Source: Prostheceraeus crozeri (taxonomy: Eukaryota; Platyhelminthes; Polycladida; Euryleptidae). From it: a DNA stretch of 64,000 nucleotides. The notes beneath the pieces were generated by a model. The model did no database searches. It had not been told where the DNA came from and saw nothing but the letters and a program-made list of their open reading frames with translations. The position numbers were made by a program, and so were the translations under genes. The DNA lies in NCBI GenBank assembly GCA_907163375.1, contig CAJQUW010008763.1, forward strand, positions 1 through 64,000. Reading direction: 5' to 3'. Shown piece after piece: positions 1 through 14,000 of the stretch. Each line of letters starts with the position of its first letter. Position 1 is the stretch's first letter.

Positions 1-883
1 GTTGCATCTTGACGATTCCATCTCAGAGGCATCTCGTTTTGTCCCAAAAAAACGCAGAAGTCAAAAAACAAAAAGATTGTGCTCCTCTGCAGAAACACAG
101 CGATGAGTGCTCGGTAGACAGATTTTGTATCCTTACTCCCGTAACACTGGAATAGAAGCATTACAACTCCGATACAAGAGCTCTGACTACCGATTTACGG
201 CAGTCTGAAACCTCTTTCGAATTTGATTGAAAGAGGCCCTGACTTGTCATTTTCAGCTTTGTGGTTGGAAAGAGCCAGGAGTATTTTAAGGTATTACTAT
301 TATTATTGCTCTTATATACATGTACAAAATTTAATGTAGAAGTTTGAATGCATGAGATTAGTTTGAAAATGGTATTTGCTTGTTGATCTGAGCATGCGTT
401 GTAATCAATAAATGTAACTCCCATTGATTGACTTATTCAGGACATTTCAAAAATTCAAATAATGCATGTCGACAGAAAGAGCTGCATATCCTCTAGAGCT
501 TCCGTAACCCGAAATATCTGAAATGTCTGTGCCACAAGAATAAAACGCATAATTTATAACATAAGACATTGTACTGTTAATGAAAGCAGCATTTCATTGG
601 GGAATCAAGACACTCGAATGACTTGCTTATATCGGCTTATATTGTTGTCGACTGTTATCGTTTTTCATAGTAAATTTGTTGCCAAATAAGTCTGTGGAAG
701 TAGCGACTCCTTCAACAATCTGAAGTGATACTCATATGAAGTAAAATGTGATAAATTACCTGTCTTTTGAAGAGATAACTATTCCAATCCAAAAAGATGA
801 TCCAGAAAATGATGTAAATTCGGCGCAGTATTATGTATCTCAGTCACAAAGTGGCTATGCAGTTTTTAAAGCAGAATTCTGCA
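1..883. other. Unassigned AT-rich DNA
   Basis: No gene is recognisable. A short ATT-rich microsatellite (about 291-308) follows a short open stretch. Many LINEs end in such a tail, but the upstream peptide is too short and diverged to call. The 87-codon minus-strand frame at 161-424 matches nothing I know. Confidence 0.4.
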
Positions 884-1132
884 TCACACTTTGCGAAAAC
901 GTACTTGGCAATAACGTACTTGCATGAATAGCTTGAGTGAAAATGACAGCATAACATTGACCATGTCGACTATGTCGTCGCCAACTTCTTTAGCTCTGAG
1001 TACCATGGCATCAAAATATTTGTCAATAGCTACCCCGAAGCGTTTTAATGGCAGCTTTTGTTTACCAGTAGCTCGTCCACCGTCCACCAATCCGGTGATT
1101 GCAAGATTTTCCATCACACTTTTCCATAACAA
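884..1132 (-). pseudogene. LINE ORF2 C-terminal tail fragment
   Basis: An 82-codon minus-strand frame resembles the extreme C-terminus of a non-LTR retrotransposon polyprotein, downstream of the reverse transcriptase. The diagnostic run is ENLAITGLVDGGRATGKQ, close to the LAITGxVxGxRARGxQR signature of these tails, followed by an MVxRAKEVGDD-like run and a hydrophobic end. No reverse transcriptase lies upstream on the minus strand (to the right), so this is an isolated relic. It is unlike the two other LINE fragments in the window (35.3-37.9 kb and 62.7-63.8 kb), so it probably belongs to a third family. It rests on pattern memory only. Confidence 0.5.
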
Positions 1133-2895
1133 AGCACGTCATGCGGCGCATTTTCTATTTTGATATTACAGGGTGTCCGACAGACTTTCGAGCTTTCCCA
1201 GATATCAGCAATATTTTTCAAGGGGTACTAAATTTGCCTTACAACTTTTTGAGAAATATTAGAAATAACGTATCTAATATATTCTCAAAACCTCTCTATT
1301 TACAATGGTACTGAGAAACTCTGTCATCGATGTCCATAATCATGTTATCAAATTGGAAATCAGCTACATATATACTTAGGATAGTTTGGACCTCCCATGT
1401 GTAAATCACATGTTTCTTCAATAAAATCCTTAATACAGACTGGGCTCAATTTCACGTAAAATCGCATTTGTAATTTAACTGTTAACTATTCAAGTTCAAC
1501 TTCAGTCAAGTTTGACTGTCAACTTCACCAATATTCCAGAATATCTAAAAACATAAAATCCTCCAAGTCAAGAAACGGCCTCCAAAATTATTGAAGTGAT
1601 CATCGAGCCAAAATTTACGGACGCTGTCGGTAGCATGTGTAATTCATTATTGACAATAGTGATTGCCGATGAATCACATTCTCTGAGGATTTGTTCTCTT
1701 CTAAGTTTCCGACATTATCCATCCGTAATAACTGTATCCTGCATCCTTCTTTGTCTTGTAATATGTGTTATTGTGGAATTGTATTGCGCTTGCCGAATAT
1801 CACATATGATTTATGAGCCAGGATGATATTATTACTACAGTATCTAAAACAATAACACTATCATGATTCATGCAAAAGATGAGAAATTTTGTTATTTCGA
1901 TGATTTTATGTATTTCACCTTGTTTCAAAGGCTATTTTAGGATGAATTACTCCTAAAACCTCTAACTCCTCAAAACAAGGATAAACATTTCTAACATTGC
2001 ATAAATCAATAATGATTGGTAATTGCTCACTAAATTTAATTCATCATTCCAATCGACCCTCTTTGATCGATATGAAGAGCTTCTCTGAGGAAATCAATCA
2101 CTTATAACAATCATTCTTTTGTTGATTTCATAAGAGACATCCAAATACCAAACTAATATAGGCCAATATGGCACAGTTTCCTTAAAGATATCAGTAAAAA
2201 TTGCATTCTACACTGAGCCATTGTTCCAATCAGTTATCAGAAAATAACATTTCCGAATTTCAATAATTCAAAAAGTCCATGTTTAAAAATTCAAAGCAAT
2301 GATGAGTTTTACTATGCTTTCATAAGAACCATGCTTCCTCCAAAAATAGAATTCACAAATATGGGGAAATAGTCACATAGAAGGAAAGTCCTCGTGCAGT
2401 TCCAATGATGACCTCGTATTGTTTCAATGAAAGCTCCATAGGTATATCAAATATCCATTCGACTGTAAAACCTTTTGTACCACCTCGATGTAAACCGACT
2501 GGAATAGCATTTGGAATGCAATGCCATCATCAGTAACTGTATGTAATGTATCTAATTTTGAGTGAAACGAAGATGAGAGCACTATAACTTCAGATCAACC
2601 AAGGACTCCTTGATTGTACAGATCACTTTATGAACAAAGATATATACAATCAAGAAGTGATTGGATCAACCCAAATGAATTTTGCCACCAAATTTATGTT
2701 AGATAATGAAAGATATTTGACTCTACCGAACTCATTTTTTAAAAGTTACTAATTATGTGAGCGGTGGTTCTTAAATTTATATGAATTTAAAATATAATAA
2801 TAATATATAATTATATAAGCATATGCCTTTCCTCAATGAGCTGCAGCCAGTGAACTACTTACAGGATCTAAATGATTCCACATCAATAGAAAAGT
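1133..2895. other. Unassigned AT-rich DNA
   Basis: No supported gene. Minus-strand codons at about 2,350-2,520 stay open for some 55 residues but have no recognisable motif. An AT-rich run sits at about 2,785-2,825. Open frames here are short and look like chance. Confidence 0.35.
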
Positions 2896-3480
2896 TTATT
2901 TCCTGAATTTTCCAAAGATGAAAAACCGCTTCATTATCATTATCTGATTCATGAAATTCTGAAAAGCTCTATTTAGCCGATTTTTCAGACCTATTTTCGA
3001 ACATGCTAAGTTTGCAGCAACAAATTGCATTTCGACATTTTGAACTGCAGCGTATAGATAGCGTATAGCCATGATAGAAAACCATAGTATCAAAATACAC
3101 GTTAATACAATAGCACGATGACACCAATTTATCAAGAAATAACAACAGAAGAAACAGGAAAAACTGCCACGCTAGACGAAGACCGTGAAGGGCTTAAGTA
3201 TTCCATCAAATCATCCTTTTTGTATAAGTTTACGTAGAAACAATGGGCACATGGCAACCGTCAGTCGCAAAGTTGTGTCTGATGCTTCCAACAACGTCAG
3301 GTATAATTCTGCAGAATCAAGGTCTCGATATTTCCTGATTCAAAGGATAGCAATGACGGTGCGAAGCAATAATGCTACCACTATATTGAAGACAATACCA
3401 TCGGACTAAACCATGGCAGAAGTTTCTTTATCTGGTTTAATTTGACTCAAGGTGACTTTGCATTCGTCATCCAATTATTC
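2896..3480 (-). pseudogene. Decayed multi-membrane-span protein, chemoreceptor-like?
   Basis: One minus-strand frame runs through about 585 bp with five in-frame stops but keeps a coding look. In order it gives a polar run (VTLSQIKPDKE), a hydrophobic span (FNIVVALLLRTVIAIL), a polar run (RDLDSAELYLTLLEASD), a second span (FSCFFCCYF), a third (AIVLTCILILWFSIMAIRYL), and then a basic amphipathic segment (GLKNRLNRAFQNFM). Alternating spans followed by a basic loop recall insect-type gustatory receptor-like proteins, but no signature motif is present. Open frame with stops across several spans suggests a dead receptor or transporter gene. It may instead be chance hydrophobicity in T-rich DNA. 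The family assignment is a guess. Confidence 0.25.
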
Positions 3481-4698
3481 AAATTGCTTTTCCTTCACAA
3501 TGCATAGCTAATTCAGTCAGTTTCTTGTAATTGGTGTTTATTGAAATAACATTCATAACATGACGATAACAAATTTCAAAAATATTAATTCCATTCATTG
3601 AGAATACATAGCTTTTGAAAATATCATGTCTTAAAAAGGCAATTTGCTACTTCAGCCTTGCGTGTTTGACACTTGAAGTCTGAAAAATTGACTAAAAGCA
3701 AAAATTGCATGAAAAAAGTTATAAAACTTTATGAATTAGTTGATGAAAATCAAATATTATATGATTATTAAAAGTACAAAAAATTAGCCCTTCTATCGTT
3801 GAACCATTCAAATCTTATGAATAGCTCACGGGCTACAAGCCATTCAACAAAGACCTGAACATCTGTGGTTGCTTAAAAAAATAATTGACTGACTAAATGC
3901 ATGATTAAACGTACAGGCCTAATGAAGGTTATTTTTCTATGGTTCTGATTATGTTCAGAAACAATAGGCCTAGTAATATAAATGTCATCGCACTTTTGAT
4001 AGGCTACCAGTCAATCTCGCATTCTTGAAATATTTTCTTCAGTCGTCGATTAGCAATGCACTTTGTCAAGAAATACATAGGCCCTATGTGTCTCGGTCAG
4101 CAGGTAGAACACATGCATCCAGGTTTGGGATAGCTGGGTCTTATCTTTATAGGTATATGACATAGGCTGGCAAAATTTACTTGGTAAGTAACCTGGAGCG
4201 ATATTTATTGACACAATCTAAGGGTTTCCAGTATTATCGGGTCCGTAACAGAAAGCAAAATCTTTTCCGCTTGAAGAAGCCCCAGATGGTTCCATATTGA
4301 TGGAAGCCCCAATGGCTTGCTTGATAGCGACCCGACATTTGGAAGCACTGGTCTATACATTAGCCCCATTGGTTTGGGTGACCTTTCTGCTATGATTTAC
4401 TGTGAAGTTTTCGAACTCATCACTTAGCTTAGCCACTGGCTTTTATTCGAAATACCAACAAAAACTCTGATGCACCTTTTTTTCAGTGGCAGCGCTGGAA
4501 GAATTTTTTTGTTGGCATGATTTTGGACAGATATCTTCCTCCACTTAGTGCGGATGTAGGCGTATAAGTAACCTTCAGTGTTAAATTGAACGATTCTTCC
4601 ATAGATATTTTATTGCTTACAAAGTTGTGCACTTGTAAAATATCTTTCAACTTATGAAGTTGATGACGTGAAGGTAAACAATCATTTAGATATGACTT
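3481..4698. other. Unassigned DNA left of the satellite
   Basis: No gene is supported. A minus-strand stretch at about 4,225-4,420 is open for roughly 60 codons with no known motif. The 132-codon minus-strand frame at 4,483-4,881 is the longest non-repeat frame near here, but it has no recognisable domain and overlaps a hairpin. Confidence 0.35.
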
Positions 4699-4767
4699 AT
4701 TTTTGTATGCAGGCTGGATAATTTGACAATTGTTATGTTGCGGGCTTTCAAGCCTGCATACAAAAAT
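4699..4767. repeat. Hairpin: 17-bp perfect inverted repeat
   Basis: ATTTTTGTATGCAGGCT at 4,699-4,715 is the exact reverse complement of 4,751-4,767, with a 35-nt loop. It lies about 250 bp left of the first satellite unit. It may be the remains of a miniature foldback element or a cruciform-forming site; nothing shows function. Confidence 0.85.
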
Positions 4768-5016
4768 GCATGCAAGCCTTTTAAGAAACACAAAATTCAC
4801 AACGATTTTTTGCGACCTCGGTCGATTGATTGCGAGCTCATGCTTGTATGTGTAAATCATTGTCGACACAATTATGTACACGACTTTAATGTGAACTGCT
4901 TTAATAGGTACTCCGATTACTTACTTGGAAAAGATTTAGCGATTGCATTATAGTCAACGTGTCAATGACATAACCATCGCCTAACAGATATCGTTGACAC
5001 GAATGAAGTCATGAAA
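4768..5016. other. Left flank of the satellite array
   Basis: Unique sequence leading into the array. A second, imperfect inverted repeat (CGTGTCAA near 4,958, TTGACACG near 4,993) lies just outside it. The last 15 bases before the array (GAAGTCATGAAA...) resemble the 3' end of a satellite unit, so the true edge may be a diverged unit. Confidence 0.5.
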
Positions 5017-8000
5017 AAACGCGTCATCTAAAGGTGCATAGGAAGACAAACGCATAGAGTTTAGAGGAGAATTCACAAAATGTCACATTTTTGGTACAAA
5101 CGAGACGTTTGCGCATGGCAAATGTCACGATACAACAATGAAATTTGACATGGAGGTACCTGTGACTATTGTGAAGATGCTTAGCATTGACAAACGCGTC
5201 ATCTAAGGGTGCATAGGAAGACAAACGCATAGAGTTTAGAGGAGAATTCACAAAATGTCACATGTTTGGTACAAACGAGACGTTTGCGCATGGCAAATGT
5301 CACGATACAACAATGAAATTTGACATGGAGGTACCTGTGACTATTGTGAAGATGCTTAGCATTGACAAACGCGTCATCTAAGGGTGCATAGGAAGACAAA
5401 CGCATAGAGTTTAGAGGAGAATTCACAAAATGTCACATGTTTGGTACAAACGAGACGTTTGCGCATGGCAAATGTCACGATACAACAATGAAATTTGACA
5501 TGGAGGTACCTGTGACTATTGTGAAGATGCTTAGCATTGACAAACGCGTCATCTAAGGGTGCATAGGAAGACAAACGCATAGAGTTTAGAGGAGAATTCA
5601 CAAAATGTCACATGTTTGGTACAAACGAGACGTTTGCGCATGGCAAATGTCACGATACAACAATGAAATTTGACATGGAGGTACCTGTGACTATTGTGAA
5701 GATGCTTAGCATTGACAAACGCGTCATCTAAGGGTGCATAGGAAGACAAACGCATAGAGTTTAGAGGAGAATTCACAAAATGTCACATGTTTGGTACAAA
5801 CGAGACGTTTGCGCATGGCAAATGTCACGATACAACAATGAAATTTGACATGGAGGTACCTGTGACTATTGTGAAGATGCTTAGCATTGACAAACGCGTC
5901 ATCTAAGGGTGCATAGGAAGACAAACGCATAGAGTTTAGAGGAGAATTCACAAAATGTCACATGTTTGGTACAAACGAGACGTTTGCGCATGGCAAATGT
6001 CACGATACAACAATGAAATTTGACATGGAGGTACCTGTGACTATTGTGAAGATGCTTAGCATTGACAAACGCGTCATCTAAGGGTGCATAGGAAGACAAA
6101 CGCATAGAGTTTAGAGGAGAATTCACAAAATGTCACATGTTTGGTACAAACGAGACGTTTGCGCATGGCAAATGTCACGATACAACAATGAAATTTGACA
6201 TGGAGGTACCTGTGACTATTGTGAAGATGCTTAGCATTGACAAACGCGTCATCTAAGGGTGCATAGGAAGACAAACGCATAGAGTTTAGAGGAGAATTCA
6301 CAAAATGTCACATGTTTGGTACAAACGAGACGTTTGCGCATGGCAAATGTCACGATACAACAATGAAATTTGACATGGAGGTACCTGTGACTATTGTGAA
6401 GATGCTTAGCATTGACAAACGCGTCATCTAAGGGTGCATAGGAAGACAAACGCATAGAGTTTAGAGGAGAATTCACAAAATGTCACATGTTTGGTACAAA
6501 CGAGACGTTTGCGCATGGCAAATGTCACGATACAACAATGAAATTTGACATGGAGGTACCTGTGACTATTGTGAAGATGCTTAGCATTGACAAACGCGTC
6601 ATCTAAGGGTGCATAGGAAGACAAACGCATAGAGTTTAGAGGAGAATTCACAAAATGTCACATGTTTGGTACAAACGAGACGTTTGCGCATGGCAAATGT
6701 CACGATACAACAATGAAATTTGACATGGAGGTACCTGTGACTATTGTGAAGATGCTTAGCATTGACAAACGCGTCATCTAAGGGTGCATAGGAAGACAAA
6801 CGCATAGAGTTTAGAGGAGAATTCACAAAATGTCACATGTTTGGTACAAACGAGACGTTTGCGCATGGCAAATGTCACGATACAACAATGAAATTTGACA
6901 TGGAGGTACCTGTGACTATTGTGAAGATGCTTAGCATTGACAAACGCGTCATCTAAGGGTGCATAGGAAGACAAACGCATAGAGTTTAGAGGAGAATTCA
7001 CAAAATGTCACATGTTTGGTACAAACGAGACGTTTGCGCATGGCAAATGTCACGATACAACAATGAAATTTGACATGGAGGTACCTGTGACTATTGTGAA
7101 GATGCTTAGCATAGACAAACGCGTCATCTAAGGGTGCATAGGAAGACAAACGCATAGAGTTTAGAGGAGAATTCACAAAATGTCACATGTTTGGTACAAA
7201 CGAGACGTTTGCGCATGGCAAATGTCACGATACAACAATGAAATTTGACATGGAGGTACCTGTGACTATTGTGAAGATGCTTAGCATTGACAAACGCGTC
7301 ATCTAGGGGTGCATAGGAAGACAAACGCATAGAGTTTAGAGGAGAATTCACAAAATGTCACATGTTTGGTACAAACGAGACGTTTGCGCATGGCAAATGT
7401 CACGATACAACAATGAAATTTGACATGGAGGTACCTGTGACTATTGTGAAGATGCTTAGCATTGACAAACGCGTCATCTAAGGGTGCATAGGAAGACAAA
7501 CGCATAGAGTTTAGAGGAGAATTCACAAAATGTCACATGTTTGGTACAAACGAGACGTTTGCGCATGGCAAATGTCACGATACAACAATGAAATTTGACA
7601 TGGAGGTACCTGTGACTATTGTGAAGATGCTTAGCATTGACAAACGCGTCATCTAGGGGTGCATAGGAAGACAAACGCATAGAGTTTAGAGGAGAATTCA
7701 CAAAATGTCACATGTTTGGTACAAACGAGACGTTTGCGCATGGCAAATGTCACGATACAACAATGAAATTTGACATGGAGGTACCTGTGACTATTGTGAA
7801 GATGCTTAGCATTGACAAACGCGTCATCTAAAGTGCATAGGAAGACAAACGCATAGAGTTTAGAGGAGAATTCACAAAATGTCACATGTTTGGTACAAAC
7901 GAGACGTTTGCGCATGGCAAATGTCACGATACAACAATGAAATTTGACATGGAGGTACCTGTGACTATTGTGAAGATGCTTAGCATTGACAAACGCGTCA

Positions 8001-11000
8001 TCTAAAGTGCATAGGAAGACAAACGCATAGAGTTTAGAGGAGAATTCACAAAATGTCACATGTTTGGTACAAACGAGACGTTTGCGCATGGCAAATGTCA
8101 CGCTACATCAATGAAATTTGACATGGAGGTACCTGTGACTATTGTGAAGATGCTTAGCATTGACAAACGCGTCATCTAAGGGTGCATAGGAAGACAAACG
8201 CATAGAGTTTAGAGGAGAATTCACAAAATGTCACATGTTTGGTACAAACGAGACGTTTGCGCATGGCAAATGTCACGATACAACAATGAAATTTGACATG
8301 GAGGTACCTGTGACTATTGTGAAGATGCTTAGCATAGACAAACGCGTCATCTAAGGGTGCATAGGAAGACAAACGCATAGAGTTTAGAGGAGAATTCACA
8401 AAATGTCACATGTTTGGTACAAACGAGACGTTTGCGCATGGCAAATGTCACGATACAACAATGAAATTTGACATGGAGGTACCTGTGACTATTGTGAAGA
8501 TGCTTAGCATTGACAAACGCGTCATCTAAGGGTGCATAGGAAGACAAACGCATAGAGTTTAGAGGAGAATTCACAAAATGTCACATGTTTGGTACAAACG
8601 AGACGTTTGCGCATGGCAAATGTCACGATACAACAATGAAATTTGACATGGAGGTACCTGTGACTATTGTGAAGATGCTTAGCATAGACAAACGCGTCAT
8701 CTAAGGGTGCATAGGAAGACAAACGCATAGAGTTTAGAGGAGAATTCACAAAATGTCACATGTTTGGTACAAACGAGACGTTTGCGCATGGCAAATGTCA
8801 CGATACAACAATGAAATTTGACATGGAGGTACCTGTGACTATTGTGAAGATGCTTAGCATAGACAAACGCGTCATCTAAGGGTGCATAGGAAGACAAACG
8901 CATAGAGTTTAGAGGAGAATTCACAAAATGTCACATGTTTGGTACAAACGAGACGTTTGCGCATGGCAAATGTCACGATACAACAATGAAATTTGACATG
9001 GAGGTACCTGTGACTATTGTGAAGATGCTTAGCATTGACAAACGCGTCATCTAAGGGTGCATAGGAAGACAAACGCATAGAGTTTAGAGGAGAATTCACA
9101 AAATGTCACATGTTTGGTACAAACGAGACGTTTGCGCATGGCAAATGTCACGATACAACAATGAAATTTGACATGGAGGTACCTGTGACTATTGTGAAGA
9201 TGCTTAGCATAGACAAACGCGTCATCTAAGGGTGCATAGGAAGACAAACGCATAGAGTTTAGAGGAGAATTCACAAAATGTCACATGTTTGGTACAAACG
9301 AGACGTTTGCGCATGGCAAATGTCACGATACAACAATGAAATTTGACATGGAGGTACCTGTGACTATTGTGAAGATGCTTAGCATTGACAAACGCGTCAT
9401 CTAAGGGTGCATAGGAAGACAAACGCATAGAGTTTAGAGGAGAATTCACAAAATGTCACATGTTTGGTACAAACGAGACGTTTGCGCATGGCAAATGTCA
9501 CGATACAACAATGAAATTTGACATGGAGGTACCTGTGACTATTGTGAAGATGCTTAGCATAGACAAACGCGTCATCTAAGGGTGCATAGGAAGACAAACG
9601 CATAGAGTTTAGAGGAGAATTCACAAAATGTCACATGTTTGGTACAAACGAGACGTTTGCGCATGGCAAATGTCACGATACAACAATGAAATTTGACATG
9701 GAGGTACCTGTGACTATTGTGAAGATGCTTAGCATTGACAAACGCGTCATCTAAGGGTGCATAGGAAGACAAACGCATAGAGTTTAGAGGAGAATTCACA
9801 AAATGTCACATGTTTGGTACAAACGAGACGTTTGCGCATGGCAAATGTCACGATACAACAATGAAATTTGACATGGAGGTACCTGTGACTATTGTGAAGA
9901 TGCTTAGCATTGACAAACGCGTCATCTAAGGGTGCATAGGAAGACAAACGCATAGAGTTTAGAGGAGAATTCACAAAATGTCACATGTTTGGTACAAACG
10001 AGACGTTTGCGCATGGCAAATGTCACGATACAACAATGAAATTTGACATGGAGGTACCTGTGACTATTGTGAAGATGCTTAGCATTGACAAACGCGTCAT
10101 CTAAGGGTGCATAGGAAGACAAACGCATAGAGTTTAGAGGAGAATTCACAAAATGTCACATGTTTGGTACAAACGAGACGTTTGCGCATGGCAAATGTCA
10201 CGATACAACAATGAAATTTGACATGGAGGTACCTGTGACTATTGTGAAGATGCTTAGCATTGACAAACGCGTCATCTAAGGGTGCATAGGAAGACAAACG
10301 CATAGAGTTTAGAGGAGAATTCACAAAATGTCACATGTTTGGTACAAACGAGACGTTTGCGCATGGCAAATGTCACGATACAACAATGAAATTTGACATG
10401 GAGGTACCTGTGACTATTGTGAAGATGCTTAGCATTGACAAACGCGTCATCTAAGGGTGCATAGGAAGACAAACGCATAGAGTTTAGAGGAGAATTCACA
10501 AAATGTCACATGTTTGGTACAAACGAGACGTTTGCGCATGGCAAATGTCACGATACAACAATGAAATTTGACATGGAGGTACCTGTGACTATTGTGAAGA
10601 TGCTTAGCATAGCCAAACGCGTCATCTAAGGGTGCATAGGAAGACAAACGCATAGAGTTTAGAGGAGAATTCACAAAATGTCACATGTTTGGTACAAACG
10701 AGACGTTTGCGCATGGCAAATGTCACGATACAACAATGAAATTTGACATGGAGGTACCTGTGACTATTGTGAAGATGCTTAGCATTGACAAACGCGTCAT
10801 CTAAGGGTGCATAGGAAGACAAACGCATAGAGTTTAGAGGAGAATTCACAAAATGTCACATGTTTGGTACAAACGAGACGTTTGCGCATGGCAAATGTCA
10901 CGATACAACAATGAAATTTGACATGGAGGTACCTGTGACTATTGTGAAGATGCTTAGCATTGACAAACGCGTCATCTAAGGGTGCATAGGAAGACAAACG

Positions 11001-14000
11001 CATAGAGTTTAGAGGAGAATTCACAAAATGTCACATGTTTGGTACAAACGAGACGTTTGCGCATGGCAAATGTCACGATACAACAATGAAATTTGACATG
11101 GAGGTACCTGTGACTATTGTGAAGATGCTTAGCATTGACAAACGCGTCATCTAAGGGTGCATAGGAAGACAAACGCATAGAGTTTAGAGGAGAATTCACA
11201 AAATGTCACATGTTTGGTACAAACGAGACGTTTGCGCATGGCAAATGTCACGATACAACAATGAAATTTGACATGGAGGTACCTGTGACTATTGTGAAGA
11301 TGCTTAGCATAGACAAACGCGTCATCTAAGGGTGCATAGGAAGACAAACGCATAGAGTTTAGAGGAGAATTCACAAAATGTCACATGTTTGGTACAAACG
11401 AGACGTTTGCGCATGGCAAATGTCACGATACAACAATGAAATTTGACATGGAGGTACCTGTGACTATTGTGAAGATGCTTAGCATAGACAAACGCGTCAT
11501 CTAAGGGTGCATAGGAAGACAAACGCATAGAGTTTAGAGGAGAATTCACAAAATGTCACATGTTTGGTACAAACGAGACGTTTGCGCATGGCAAATGTCA
11601 CGATACAACAATGAAATTTGACATGGAGGTACCTGTGACTATTGTGAAGATGCTTAGCATAGACAAACGCGTCATCTAAGGGTGCATAGGAAGACAAACG
11701 CATAGAGTTTAGAGGAGAATTCACAAAATGTCACATGTTTGGTACAAACGAGACGTTTGCGCATGGCAAATGTCACGATACAACAATGAAATTTGACATG
11801 GAGGTACCTGTGACTATTGTGAAGATGCTTAGCATTGACAAACGCGTCATCTAAGGGTGCATAGGAAGACAAACGCATAGAGTTTAGAGGAGAATTCACA
11901 AAATGTCACATGTTTGGTACAAACGAGACGTTTGCGCATGGCAAATGTCACGATACAACAATGAAATTTGACATGGAGGTACCTGTGACTATTGTGAAGA
12001 TGCTTAGCATAGACAAACGCGTCATCTAAGGGTGGATAGGAAGACAAACGCATAGAGTTTAGAGGAGAATTCACAAAATGTCACATGTTTGGTACAAACG
12101 AGACGTTTGCGCATGGCAAATGTCACGATACAACAATGAAATTTGACATGGAGGTACCTGTGACTATTGTGAAGATGCTTAGCATAGACAAACGCGTCAT
12201 CTAAGGGTGCATAGGAAGACAAACGCATAGAGTTTAGAGGAGAATTCACAAAATGTCACATGTTTGGTACAAACGAGACGTTTGCGCATGGCAAATGTCA
12301 CGATACAACAATGAAATTTGACATGGAGGTACCTGTGACTATTGTGAAGATGCTTAGCATAGACAAACGCGTCATCTAAGGGTGCATAGGAAGACAAACG
12401 CATAGAGTTTAGAGGAGAATTCACAAAATGTCACATGTTTGGTACAAACGAGACGTTTGCGCATGGCAAATGTCACGATACAACAATGAAATTTGACATG
12501 GAGGTACCTGTGACTATTGTGAAGATGCTTAGCATTGACAAACGCGTCATCTAAGGGTGCATAGGAAGACAAACGCATAGAGTTTAGAGGAGAATTCACA
12601 AAATGTCACATGTTTGGTACAAACGAGACGTTTGCGCATGGCAAATGTCACGATACAACAATGAAATTTGACATGGAGGTACCTGTGACTATTGTGAAGA
12701 TGCTTAGCATAGACAAACGCGTCATCTAAGGGTGCATAGGAAGACAAACGCATAGAGTTTAGAGGAGAATTCACAAAATGTCACATGTTTGGTACAAACG
12801 AGACGTTTGCGCATGGCAAATGTCACGATACAACAATGAAATTTGACATGGAGGTACCTGTGACTATTGTGAAGATGCTTAGCATTGACAAACGCGTCAT
12901 CTAAGGGTGCATAGGAAGACAAACGCATAGAGTTTAGAGGAGAATTCACAAAATGTCACATGTTTGGTACAAACGAGACGTTTGCGCATGGCAAATGTCA
13001 CGATACAACAATGAAATTTGACATGGAGGTACCTGTGACTATTGTGAAGATGCTTAGCATAGACAAACGCGTCATCTAAGGGTGCATAGGAAGACAAACG
13101 CATAGAGTTTAGAGGAGAATTCACAAAATGTCACATGTTTGGTACAAACGAGACGTTTGCGCATGGCAAATGTCACGATACAACAATGAAATTTGACATG
13201 GAGGTACCTGTGACTATTGTGAAGATGCTTAGCATTGACAAACGCGTCATCTAAGGGTGCATAGGAAGACAAACGCATAGAGTTTAGAGGAGAATTCACA
13301 AAATGTCACATGTTTGGTACAAACGAGACGTTTGCGCATGGCAAATGTCACGATACAACAATGAAATTTGACATGGAGGTACCTGTGACTATTGTGAAGA
13401 TGCTTAGCATTGACAAACGCGTCATCTAAGGGTGCATAGGAAGACAAACGCATAGAGTTTAGAGGAGAATTCACAAAATGTCACATGTTTGGTACAAACG
13501 AGACGTTTGCGCATGGCAAATGTCACGATACAACAATGAAATTTGACATGGAGGTACCTGTGACTATTGTGAAGATGCTTAGCATAGACAAACGCGTCAT
13601 CTAAGGGTGCATAGGAAGACAAACGCATAGAGTTTAGAGGAGAATTCACAAAATGTCACATGTTTGGTACAAACGAGACGTTTGCGCATGGCAAATGTCA
13701 CGATACAACAATGAAATTTGACATGGAGGTACCTGTGACTATTGTGAAGATGCTTAGCATAGACAAACGCGTCATCTAAGGGTGCATAGGAAGACAAACG
13801 CATAGAGTTTAGAGGAGAATTCACAAAATGTCACATGTTTGGTACAAACGAGACGTTTGCGCATGGCAAATGTCACGATACAACAATGAAATTTGACATG
13901 GAGGTACCTGTGACTATTGTGAAGATGCTTAGCATTGACAAACGCGTCATCTAAGGGTGCATAGGAAGACAAACGCATAGAGTTTAGAGGAGAATTCACA

